From positions 1 to 7,745 of the forward strand of contig CAZFIO010000105.1 in the NCBI GenBank assembly GCA_964519585.1: a stretch of 7,745 nt of DNA, read 5' to 3'. The notes beneath the pieces are model-generated. The model ran no database searches. It was not told the DNA's origin and saw only the letters and a program-made list of their open reading frames with translations. Positions within the stretch are counted from its first letter, which is position 1, and every line of letters starts with the position of its first letter. Positions 1-5,752 of the stretch are shown in pieces. Origin of the DNA: CAZFIO01 sp964519585. Its GTDB lineage: Bacteria > Bacillota > Clostridia > Tissierellales > Tissierellaceae. Both the position numbers and the translations under genes were made by a program.

Positions 1-2
1 GT

Positions 3-454
3 GGTGTTGATAACGGCTCTATAGGTTCCTGAAGAGGAGAAGGCGAAGGTGGAGTCAGGGGTGGCCCATCTGGAGACTTGTTATTTATCTTTCAGTAAAT
101 GAAGACCCTATATTTAAAAGACAAGGAAATAATATATATTTAGATATTCCAATTACCTTTACTGAGGCTGCCCTGGGAGCAGAGATTCAGGTTCCTACAC
201 TTGAAGGTAATGAAAAATTTTCTATTCCGCCTGGAACTCAAACCGGCACACAGTTTAGGTTAAGGCATAAGGGTGTAGCAAACCTAAGGGGTATGGGCAA
301 GGGAGATCTACTATTTAGGACAAATATAGAGGTCCCAACAGAATTAACTGAAAAACAAAAAGAATTATTACTTGAATTTTCTAAGGAAAGTGGAAATGAT
401 TACAAGGAAAATAAAAAAGGTTTTTTTAACAAAGTAAAGGATGCTTTTAATTAA
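3..454 (+). CDS. dnaJ: Chaperone DnaJ (Hsp40), C-terminal part, 5' partial and frame-disrupted
   Basis: DnaJ is the J-domain co-chaperone that delivers unfolded clients to DnaK and stimulates its ATPase. Only the end of the client-binding beta-sandwich region is present; the J domain and zinc fingers lie off the window. From 86 to the stop at 452-454 one clean frame reads YLSVNEDPIFKRQG, then PGTQTGTQFRLR, KGVANLRGMGKGDL and LTEKQKELL, all typical of the second C-terminal domain. Upstream the frame is broken. GVDNGS is read from 3. An in-frame TGA lies at 30-32, in a stretch (about 21-36) that looks like an inserted base compensated by a lost one. GEGEGGVRGGPSGDLL then follows in the original frame from 36. 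One base is missing around 84-86, where the frame changes for good. The identity is secure. Whether this is a real pseudogene or sequencing error at a contig edge cannot be decided here; error is more likely, since the rest is intact and the gene is highly conserved. Confidence 0.9.
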
Positions 455-481
455 AACAATCATCAGAGATGATTGTTTTTT
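453..481 (+). terminator. Rho-independent terminator after dnaJ
   Basis: A perfect 12-bp stem (453-464 pairing with 468-479) closes a three-base AGA loop and ends in a run of six T at 476-481. The 5' arm begins inside the dnaJ stop codon. The A-rich 5' arm also gives a T run on the other strand, so it could work in both directions, although no - strand gene is nearby. It should end the dnaK-dnaJ transcript and separate it from prmA. Confidence 0.8.
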
Positions 482-488
482 AATAGAC

Positions 489-517
489 TAGAATTTAATC
501 CACTATTAAGTTATAAT
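489..517 (+). promoter_or_regulatory. Candidate sigma-A promoter for the prmA operon
   Basis: A perfect -10 hexamer TATAAT lies at 512-517. The hexamer 17 bases upstream, TAGAAT at 489-494, matches TTGACA at only three positions. It sits between the dnaJ terminator and prmA, where a promoter is needed if that terminator is efficient. The region is AT-rich, so a chance -10 is possible. Confidence 0.4.
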
Positions 518-551
518 TGTAATTGATTCTATAAGAGGGAAGTGTATAGAT

Positions 552-1484
552 ATGAAATGGGCAGAGATAGTGGTAAAGACTAAAAGAGAAAATGAAGACT
601 TTGTTTCCCATATTTTATATGAGGCAGGGGCCCAGGGATTAGCTATAGAAGATGCTAGGGATATTATAGAATTATCCCAGGAGCCTGATAGTTGGGATTT
701 TTTTGATATAAATATCAAAGACCTGGATCATGACAATATCTATATTAAATCATATTTTCCTCAGGATGGTAAATTGGACCATGTTATTAAATTTATTAGG
801 GAGAATATAGAAATTGATTCACTGACAGGTAAGGGGGAGATTGGTAAAGTCTATGAAAATTTAGTTGATGAAGATGATTGGGCTGAATCCTGGAAAACTT
901 ACTACAAGACCACCAGTGTTGGAAAGAATATAATTATAAAGCCAAATTGGGAGACCTATGACAATGAAGAAGGTAAAATTCTTATAGATATGGACCCTGG
1001 CATGGCTTTCGGAACAGGAACCCATGAAACAACCATTCTTTGTTTGGAAGCACTAGAGACTTACATACTTCCAGATATAAAAGTTTTTGATATAGGCTGT
1101 GGGAGTGGTATTTTAAGCATAGCGGCAGCTAAACTAGGTGCTAGTAGGGTTATAGGTGTTGATTTAGATCCAACTGCTATTAAGGTATCTGAGGAAAATA
1201 TTAAGATGAATCAAGTGGAGGATAGGATAGATATAAAACTAGGGAATTTACTTGAAGTGGTAGATGAAAAGTCTGATTTGATAGTGGCAAATATTATTGC
1301 GGAAGTCATAGCTGAAATGACAAGTGATATAGCAAATCACTTAAATGAAGATGGCATTTTTATAGCATCAGGTATTATTTTAAGTAAGCTAAACCTTGTT
1401 AGAGAGGCACTAGAAACAAATAATTTTAAAATTCTTGAGACTAATAAAATGAATGAATGGGCATGTATTATTGCCAAAAAATAA
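552..1484 (+). CDS. prmA: Ribosomal protein L11 methyltransferase PrmA
   Basis: PrmA is a cytoplasmic S-adenosylmethionine-dependent enzyme that trimethylates amino groups of ribosomal protein L11. The 310-residue product is close to the usual family length (about 290-310). Residues 1 to ~100 form the L11-recognition region, opening with WAEIVVKT. A linker carries DDWAESWK at 108-115. The catalytic domain has the PrmA signature DPGMAFGTGTHETT at 148-161 and the SAM-binding glycine loop DIGCGSGILS at 180-189. Asp204 and Asp206 follow in GVDLD, and ANII at 246-249 is the substrate-side motif. The ATG is preceded by a purine-rich GAGGGAAG Shine-Dalgarno at about 535-542. The gene follows dnaJ, as is usual in Firmicutes, but a terminator lies between them, so it probably starts its own transcript. 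It is followed directly by rsmE. Nothing in the sequence is out of line with the family. Confidence 0.96.
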   Translation: MKWAEIVVKTKRENEDFVSHILYEAGAQGLAIEDARDIIELSQEPDSWDFFDINIKDLDHDNIYIKSYFPQDGKLDHVIKFIRENIEIDSLTGKGEIGKVYENLVDEDDWAESWKTYYKTTSVGKNIIIKPNWETYDNEEGKILIDMDPGMAFGTGTHETTILCLEALETYILPDIKVFDIGCGSGILSIAAAKLGASRVIGVDLDPTAIKVSEENIKMNQVEDRIDIKLGNLLEVVDEKSDLIVANIIAEVIAEMTSDIANHLNEDGIFIASGIILSKLNLVREALETNNFKILETNKMNEWACIIAKK

Positions 1485-1488
1485 AGGA
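1484..1488 (+). promoter_or_regulatory. Ribosome binding site that sets the rsmE start
   Basis: AAGGA at 1484-1488 lies seven bases before the ATG at 1496, overlapping the last base of the prmA stop codon. It supports 1496 as the start rather than the in-frame ATG at 1457 inside prmA, which would add 13 residues unlike the family's N-terminus. Confidence 0.5.
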
Positions 1489-1495
1489 TGATAGA

Positions 1496-2239
1496 ATGCA
1501 CAGGTTTTTTATTGATAAGGATCAGATTAAGGGAGATAAGATTTTAATAAGAGGCAATGATACAAGGCATATAAGGGATGCTTTACGTTTAAATATAGGG
1601 GATAAGATAGAGGTTTCATCTGAAGGCTACAACTATCTTTCAACTATTGAAAATATTCTTAAGGATAAAATTGAATTAAGGATTATATCTAAGGAAGAAG
1701 GTAGGTCTGAATCGAAAATTGAAATAATCCTATATCAGGCCTTATCAAAGGGTAGTAAAATGGACTTAATAATACAAAAAAACACAGAAATTGGGGTAAA
1801 AAAGTTTATTGGTTTAATTACTCATAGGACAATTGTAAAAATTAATGATATAAAGAAGGAAAAAAAGAAAATTGATAGGTGGAATATGATTGCAGCAGAA
1901 GCTGCAAAACAATCTAAAAGGGATTTTATACCTAAAGTTGAAAACATACAAACATTCGATGAGATGTTAAATGCAATTAAAAATGAAGAAAATATCATTG
2001 TCCCTTATGAAGATGAAAAGTTTCAAAGCATAGGGGATAGTTTAAAGAGTATAGAAAGTGGGAGAATAATTCTGATTATAGGTCCTGAGGGTGGATTTGA
2101 AAGTGAAGAAATTCAAAAGCTAAGGTCCATAGGCGGGCAAATTGTTTCTTTAGGCAATAGGATACTAAGGACTGAGACAGCAGGATTTGTAGCATCCGCA
2201 ATTATTCTTTATGAACTTGGGGGATTAGGAGTGATTTAA
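1496..2239 (+). CDS. rsmE: 16S rRNA (uracil(1498)-N(3))-methyltransferase RsmE
   Basis: RsmE is a SPOUT-class methyltransferase that makes m3U1498 in the decoding region of the 30S subunit, using SAM. The 247-residue product starts MHRFF, the usual opening of the family, followed by a PUA-like N-terminal domain to about residue 70. The SPOUT domain shows KGSKMDLIIQKNTEIGV, AAEAAKQSKRDFIP, then IGPEGGFESEEI and LGNRILRTETAG. The last two form the trefoil-knot SAM site and are strongly diagnostic. The frame is open further up to an ATG at 1457, but 1496 gives the conserved N-terminus and a Shine-Dalgarno. The gap after prmA is 11 bases, and its TAA overlaps the next ATG by one base, so the three genes look translationally linked. 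No key residue appears to be missing. Confidence 0.95.
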   Translation: MHRFFIDKDQIKGDKILIRGNDTRHIRDALRLNIGDKIEVSSEGYNYLSTIENILKDKIELRIISKEEGRSESKIEIILYQALSKGSKMDLIIQKNTEIGVKKFIGLITHRTIVKINDIKKEKKKIDRWNMIAAEAAKQSKRDFIPKVENIQTFDEMLNAIKNEENIIVPYEDEKFQSIGDSLKSIESGRIILIIGPEGGFESEEIQKLRSIGGQIVSLGNRILRTETAGFVASAIILYELGGLGVI

Positions 2240-3543
2240 TGAGTAAAGTAGCCTTTCATACACTTGGCTGCAAGGTAAACCAGTACGAAACAGAAGCTAT
2301 GGAGAAGCTCTTCTTAGATGCTGGTTATAGTATAGTTAATGAGGATGAATTATCAGATATATATGTTATAAATACTTGTACTGTTACAAATCTTTCTGAT
2401 AGAAAGTCAAGGCAGTTTATAAGAAAATCAAAACGAAAAAACGAGAATTCTATTGTAGCTGTGGTTGGATGCTACTCCCAAGTATCACCGGATGAGGTTG
2501 AAAAGCTTAATGGAGTAGATGTAATAATAGGTACAAGTGATAGGAATAAAATTGTAGATTTATGTGAGGAAGCCAGACTTGTAAATAGTCCTATAAATAT
2601 AGTTAAAAGCACTAGGGAATATAAGGAATTTGAAAAAATTTCTGTTGATGAAATCAAGTCTAAAACCAGGGCCTATATTAAGGTTCAGGATGGATGCAAC
2701 CAATACTGTTCTTATTGTATTATACCCTATGCCAGGGGACCAATCAGAAGTAGGCAATTGGAGGACGTATTAGAGGAAGTGGAAAGTCTATCTCAGTCAG
2801 GATTTAGGGAAATAATTCTTACAGGAATTCATATAGCATCCTATGGAAAGGATCTAGGAGACATAGACCTAGCTAGGCTTATAAAAGAAATTTCAAGAGT
2901 AGATGGGATTGAAAGGATTAGATTAAGTTCTGTTGAACCTAATTTAATTAGCGATAATTTTATGAAAGTTATTCTTGATAGCAGAAAAGTTTGCGATCAC
3001 TTTCACCTATCCCTACAAAGTGGTTCTAATTCTGTATTAAAAAGAATGCATAGAAGATATACAAGGGAAGAATATATGAAAAAGGTTCATTTAATAAGAA
3101 AATATATGCCAAATGCAGGGATTACCACAGATATAATTGTAGGATTTCCAGGCGAAACAGATGAAGAATTTAATGAAACACTTGAATTTGTTAAAGATGT
3201 AGGATTTTCAAAAATCCATGTATTTAAATATTCACCAAGGGAGGGTACTCCTGCAGCAGGATATGAGAATCAAATTCCTGGAGATATAAAATCCCATAGG
3301 AGTAAAAACTTGATTAAATTAGGAGAAGAGTTAAGCCAAAAGTTTAATTCCAAGTTTCTAGGTAAAACTCTAAAGGTTCTTTATGAAATGGAAACAGATG
3401 ATGAAGCTAGTTATTTAGAGGGCTATACTTCAAATTATATAAGGGTAAAATCAAAGGGGAATACTGGAATAGCTGGTCAGATAATAGAAACAAATATTAT
3501 ATCTTTAGAAGAGGATTTATTGATTGGTGAAATTAGGAGGTGA
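2239..3543 (+). CDS. mtaB: tRNA (N6-threonylcarbamoyladenosine(37)-C2)-methylthiotransferase MtaB
   Basis: MtaB is a radical-SAM methylthiotransferase that converts t6A37 to ms2t6A37 in tRNAs reading ANN codons. The 434-residue product has all three domains. The N-terminal UPF0004 domain supplies the cysteines of the auxiliary iron-sulfur cluster: Cys11 in HTLGCKVNQYET, Cys47 in NTCTVT and Cys78 in VVGCYSQ. The radical-SAM core carries CNQYCSYC (Cys143, Cys147, Cys150), and later LSLQSGSNSVLKRMHRRYT and DIIVGFPGET. A C-terminal TRAM-type RNA-binding region covers about 370-434. The HTLGCKVNQYET opening and the position next to rsmE favour MtaB over the paralogue MiaB. AGGAGTGA at 2227-2234, inside the end of rsmE, serves as Shine-Dalgarno, and the start overlaps the rsmE stop as TAATG. 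Confidence 0.94.
   Translation: MSKVAFHTLGCKVNQYETEAMEKLFLDAGYSIVNEDELSDIYVINTCTVTNLSDRKSRQFIRKSKRKNENSIVAVVGCYSQVSPDEVEKLNGVDVIIGTSDRNKIVDLCEEARLVNSPINIVKSTREYKEFEKISVDEIKSKTRAYIKVQDGCNQYCSYCIIPYARGPIRSRQLEDVLEEVESLSQSGFREIILTGIHIASYGKDLGDIDLARLIKEISRVDGIERIRLSSVEPNLISDNFMKVILDSRKVCDHFHLSLQSGSNSVLKRMHRRYTREEYMKKVHLIRKYMPNAGITTDIIVGFPGETDEEFNETLEFVKDVGFSKIHVFKYSPREGTPAAGYENQIPGDIKSHRSKNLIKLGEELSQKFNSKFLGKTLKVLYEMETDDEASYLEGYTSNYIRVKSKGNTGIAGQIIETNIISLEEDLLIGEIRR
3535..3542 (+). promoter_or_regulatory. Strong ribosome binding site that sets the HIT gene start
   Basis: AGGAGGTG at 3535-3542 is a near-perfect Shine-Dalgarno five bases before the ATG at 3548, and it overlaps the mtaB stop codon. 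It argues against the in-frame ATG at 3524 inside mtaB, which lies upstream of this site. Confidence 0.65.
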
Positions 3544-3547
3544 AAAA

Positions 3548-3889
3548 ATGAAAGATTGTCTATTTTGTAAAATAATTAAGGGTGACATTCCTAGTGACCT
3601 AGTTTATGAGGACGATGACTTGGTGGTTTTTAAGGATATTGCACCCCAGGCCCCGGTTCATTTGCTAATAGTACCAAAGGACCACATTGAATCGGCCAAT
3701 GATATTAACTCAGACAATTCCCACTTAATTGGAAAGATCTACGAAAGAGCTAGTAGGTTGGCTGAAGAATTAAACTTAGTAAAAGGCTATAGGATAGTAA
3801 ACAACTGTGGCCAAGATGGAGGACAAACAGTTTCCCATATACACTTCCACTTGTTAGCCGGAAGACAATTGTTATGGCCACCAGGCTAA
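3548..3889 (+). CDS. hinT: HIT-family purine nucleoside phosphoramidase (HinT-like)
   Basis: This is a histidine-triad nucleotide-binding protein of the HinT branch. The family hydrolyses purine nucleoside phosphoramidates such as AMP-NH2 and lysyl-AMP. The 113-residue length is typical. It opens with CLFCKIIKGDIP, whose Cys4 and Cys7 resemble the zinc-ligand pair of many bacterial HinT proteins. The fold follows with VYEDDDLVVFKDI and LIVPKDHI. The histidine triad is SHIHFHLLAGR with His97, His99 and His101, His101 being the expected nucleophile. The C-terminus ends LLWPPG, again HinT-like. The start at 3548 is chosen from the strong Shine-Dalgarno and the conserved MKDCLFC opening. The gene follows mtaB by four bases and is probably the last gene of the prmA operon. 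No hairpin terminator is visible after it, so transcription may run on into rpsU. The physiological substrate is not known. Confidence 0.93.
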   Translation: MKDCLFCKIIKGDIPSDLVYEDDDLVVFKDIAPQAPVHLLIVPKDHIESANDINSDNSHLIGKIYERASRLAEELNLVKGYRIVNNCGQDGGQTVSHIHFHLLAGRQLLWPPG

Positions 3890-3896
3890 ATATCAG

Positions 3897-3925
3897 TTGA
3901 AATAAAACTTAACTTAATGTATAAT
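3897..3925 (+). promoter_or_regulatory. Sigma-A promoter for rpsU
   Basis: TTGAAA at 3897-3902 and a perfect TATAAT at 3920-3925 are separated by 17 bases, a good vegetative promoter. The predicted transcript starts near 3932, giving a leader of about 66 bases before rpsU. That leader holds no strong hairpin, only a possible CTCT/AGAG four-base stem. Confidence 0.65.
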
Positions 3926-3997
3926 TATCTAGTGTGATGCTTTAATCATTGAATAGTGTTGAAGTACTCTGGTGTTTAAGAGGGGAGGGAGAAATAT

Positions 3998-4180
3998 ATG
4001 TCAGAAATAAAAATTGGCGAAAATGAATCTCTTGACAATGCATTAAAAAGATTTAAAAGACAATGTGCGCGTTCTGGTGTTTTAGGTGAAGTAAGGAAGA
4101 GAGAGCATTATGAAAAACCTAGCGTTAGAAGAAAAAAGAAATCTGAGGCTGCAAGAAAGAAAAAGTACTCTAGATTTTAA
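3998..4180 (+). CDS. rpsU: 30S ribosomal protein S21
   Basis: S21 is a small, very basic protein of the 30S platform next to the anti-Shine-Dalgarno end of 16S rRNA, involved in initiation. The 60-residue product has the S21 pattern: an acidic start (IGENESLDNALKRFKR), a central helix with CARSGVLGEVRKREHYEKP, and a lysine/arginine-rich tail (RRKKKSEAARKKK). The length is typical for Firmicutes. The purine-rich Shine-Dalgarno AGGGGAGGGAG at 3981-3991 lies just before the ATG. The gene has its own promoter after the HIT gene. In many Firmicutes a GatB/YqeY-like gene follows rpsU; none is present here. Confidence 0.96.
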   Translation: MSEIKIGENESLDNALKRFKRQCARSGVLGEVRKREHYEKPSVRRKKKSEAARKKKYSRF

Positions 4181-4212
4181 ATAGTTAGTAATAATTTTAG
4201 GCATAATATGTT

Positions 4213-4361
4213 TTGGGAAAATAAAACTCTCCATTTATGAAGAACACTATTACTAGATATAAGACTTATATTGGTTAAAGCTTTGGCTAATCTTTTATAT
4301 ACCATTACCAAAAAGAAATTGGTAAATTGATTTAGCTGATGTACTATGAAAAAATTATTAA
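4213..4361 (+). other. Structured intergenic region after rpsU, possible small RNA or long 3' untranslated region
   Basis: No coding sequence is recognisable between the rpsU stop and the terminator at 4362; the few start codons open frames of about 13 codons or fewer. The stretch holds three consecutive inverted repeats. At 4257-4271 two 7-base arms flank a single A. At 4270-4291 a near-palindrome is centred on AAAGCTTT and pairs throughout if G-U is allowed. At 4305-4325 arms TTACCAA and TTGGTAA flank a 7-base loop. A weak promoter-like pair (TTGGGA at 4213-4218, TATGAA at 4236-4241, spacing 17) precedes them. It may be the rpsU 3' untranslated region, a separate RNA of about 145 bases, or AT-rich chance. 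Confidence 0.25.
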
Positions 4362-4392
4362 AAAACCTGGGAAATCCCAGGTTTTAATTTTT
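4362..4392 (+). terminator. Rho-independent terminator after rpsU
   Basis: A perfect 10-bp stem (4362-4371 pairing with 4376-4385; arms AAAACCTGGG and CCCAGGTTTT) closes a four-base AAAT loop. TTTT within the 3' arm and a T-rich AATTTTT stretch follow. It is the only strong terminator between rpsU and the nfeD operon, yet lies about 180 bases after the rpsU stop. Confidence 0.75.
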
Positions 4393-4417
4393 AATTTATC
4401 TTTAAAGGGTATATAAT
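4389..4417 (+). promoter_or_regulatory. Candidate promoter for the nfeD-floA operon
   Basis: A perfect TATAAT lies at 4412-4417. The hexamer 17 bases upstream (TTTTAA, 4389-4394) is a poor -35 and overlaps the terminator tail. The related Bacillus subtilis operon is known to be sigma-W dependent (TGAAAC / CGTA), but I see no such pair here. Confidence 0.4.
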
Positions 4418-4453
4418 AAGTATATATTAGTGGTTATCTATAGCTTATAAATT

Positions 4454-4460
4454 GGAGGTG
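4454..4460 (+). promoter_or_regulatory. Ribosome binding site that sets a TTG start for nfeD
   Basis: GGAGGTG at 4454-4460 lies five bases before a TTG at 4466. The TTG yields an N-terminus with two basic residues followed by a hydrophobic core, as expected for a signal peptide. No ATG in this frame is comparably placed, so a TTG start is the best choice. Confidence 0.65.
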
Positions 4461-4465
4461 ATTAT

Positions 4466-5749
4466 TTGAAAAGGATAAGGATCTTAATACTTTTTCTAGT
4501 TTTGTCCATATTTTCTAATCTAGCTTACGGTGAAACCAAGGGAGATGTATATATTGTACCTATTAATGGAGAAATTAATAGGGCTACCAGTAACTATGTC
4601 AGGGATGTGGTAAAGGAACTAAATAAAAAGAGCAATGTTGAGGCTATAATATTTGAAATTGATACCTATGGTGGGGTAATAGATGAAGCCATAAAGATTA
4701 AAGATACAATTATTTCCACAAACATACCTACAATTTCCTTTGTTAAGAATAAGGCAATCTCAGCTGGTGTCCTAATAAGTATTGCCAGTGAAAGGTTAGT
4801 AATGTCTCCCAATGCAACTATTGGATCTGCGGAACCAATGCCAAATACTGAAAAAATTCTATCTTTCTGGAGATCTATACTAAGGGACACTGCCCAATAT
4901 AGGGGTAGGAATCCTATTATTATTGAAGCAATGGCTGATAAAGACATAGTTGTAGAAAATATAAACAAGACTGGGAAACTAATAAACTTAACTTCACAAG
5001 AAGCCCTTGACCATGGTATTGCTGACTACTTGGCTGAAGATTATTCTGATTTACTAGGTAATTTTGGGTATGGGAATGTTAATATTGTTGAAAAAAAAGA
5101 GGGACTACAAATAAAATTATCAAAGTATATTTCTAGCCCCTACCTAAGCAGTTTTCTCTTAACCATAGGCTTTGTTGGAATGGTTGTAGAAATACTAACT
5201 CCTGGAATTGGCCTTGGCGGTACTATAAGCATCATAGGGTTTGGACTTTATTTTGGGGGCAATATATTAGCTGGAAATTCCCATTGGACCTCTATAATTT
5301 TATTTGTAACAGGTTTATTATTGCTTGCAGTAGAAGGTATTGTTCCGGGATTTGGGTTGCCGGGAATTAGTGGAATATTATTTGTTTTACTTGGTGTAGT
5401 TCTAGCCATGGATTCATTGGGAATAGCCCTATTATCCCTAAGTATAGCAATAATAATTAGCACAATTCTTACAGTGATTTTATTGAAATTTGGATTTAGA
5501 AGCAAACTATTAGACCATATAGTCCTATCTGCAGAGCATAAGGAGGATAAAGGATATCTATCTTCCGACTCTAAAGATAAGTATTTAAATAAGGAAGGTA
5601 TAAGCTTAACCTACCTAAGACCTACTGGTTTTGTGGATTTGGATGGTGAAAGAGTAGATGTTTTGTCTGATGAAGGTTTTATAGCAAAAGGTGAGGAAAT
5701 TAAAGTTGTAAGAACTGAAGGTTCAAAAATATTTGTAAGGAGGATTTAG
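4466..5749 (+). CDS. NfeD family protein, long form with ClpP-like serine protease domain
   Basis: This 427-residue membrane protein is the long form of NfeD, the usual partner of flotillin-like proteins. Residues 1-22 are a signal peptide (basic start, hydrophobic core, likely cleavage after AYG). Residues ~27-190 resemble a ClpP/SppA-type protease domain. The nucleophile candidate is Ser99 in KAISAGVLI, followed by NATIGSAEPM. Lys130 is a plausible catalytic partner, because it lines up with the family's lysine when the RGRN motif at 146-149 is used as anchor; this is my hand alignment. Four or five hydrophobic segments span ~225-341, with glycine-rich turns (LTPGIGLGG, VPGFGLPG). A C-terminal OB-fold NfeD domain covers ~375-427 (LRPTGFVDLDGERVDVL, EEIKVVRTEG). 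Translation starts at TTG. floA follows after three bases and its Shine-Dalgarno lies inside the end of this gene, so the two are tightly coupled. The protease substrate in this organism is unknown; in characterised family members stomatin-like proteins are cleaved. Confidence 0.9.
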   Translation: MKRIRILILFLVLSIFSNLAYGETKGDVYIVPINGEINRATSNYVRDVVKELNKKSNVEAIIFEIDTYGGVIDEAIKIKDTIISTNIPTISFVKNKAISAGVLISIASERLVMSPNATIGSAEPMPNTEKILSFWRSILRDTAQYRGRNPIIIEAMADKDIVVENINKTGKLINLTSQEALDHGIADYLAEDYSDLLGNFGYGNVNIVEKKEGLQIKLSKYISSPYLSSFLLTIGFVGMVVEILTPGIGLGGTISIIGFGLYFGGNILAGNSHWTSIILFVTGLLLLAVEGIVPGFGLPGISGILFVLLGVVLAMDSLGIALLSLSIAIIISTILTVILLKFGFRSKLLDHIVLSAEHKEDKGYLSSDSKDKYLNKEGISLTYLRPTGFVDLDGERVDVLSDEGFIAKGEEIKVVRTEGSKIFVRRI

Positions 5750-5752
5750 TAT

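Noticed and set aside
1457..1495. Upstream ATG for rsmE, 13 residues longer
   Set aside because: It lies inside prmA, lacks a good Shine-Dalgarno, and the family begins at MHRFF (1496).
3524..3547. Upstream ATG for the HIT gene, 8 residues longer
   Set aside because: It precedes the strong Shine-Dalgarno at 3535-3542 and adds residues not found at the HinT N-terminus.
3926..3997. Riboswitch or autoregulatory leader of rpsU
   Set aside because: The ~66-base leader shows only a four-base stem and no known aptamer pattern; too weak to report.
4393..4465. Sigma-W promoter in front of nfeD, expected from the Bacillus counterpart
   Set aside because: No TGAAAC / CGTA pair at suitable spacing is present.
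4666..4968. 100-codon open frame on the - strand
   Set aside because: It lies entirely inside the protease domain of nfeD, has no recognisable family or ribosome binding site, and all credible genes here are on the + strand.
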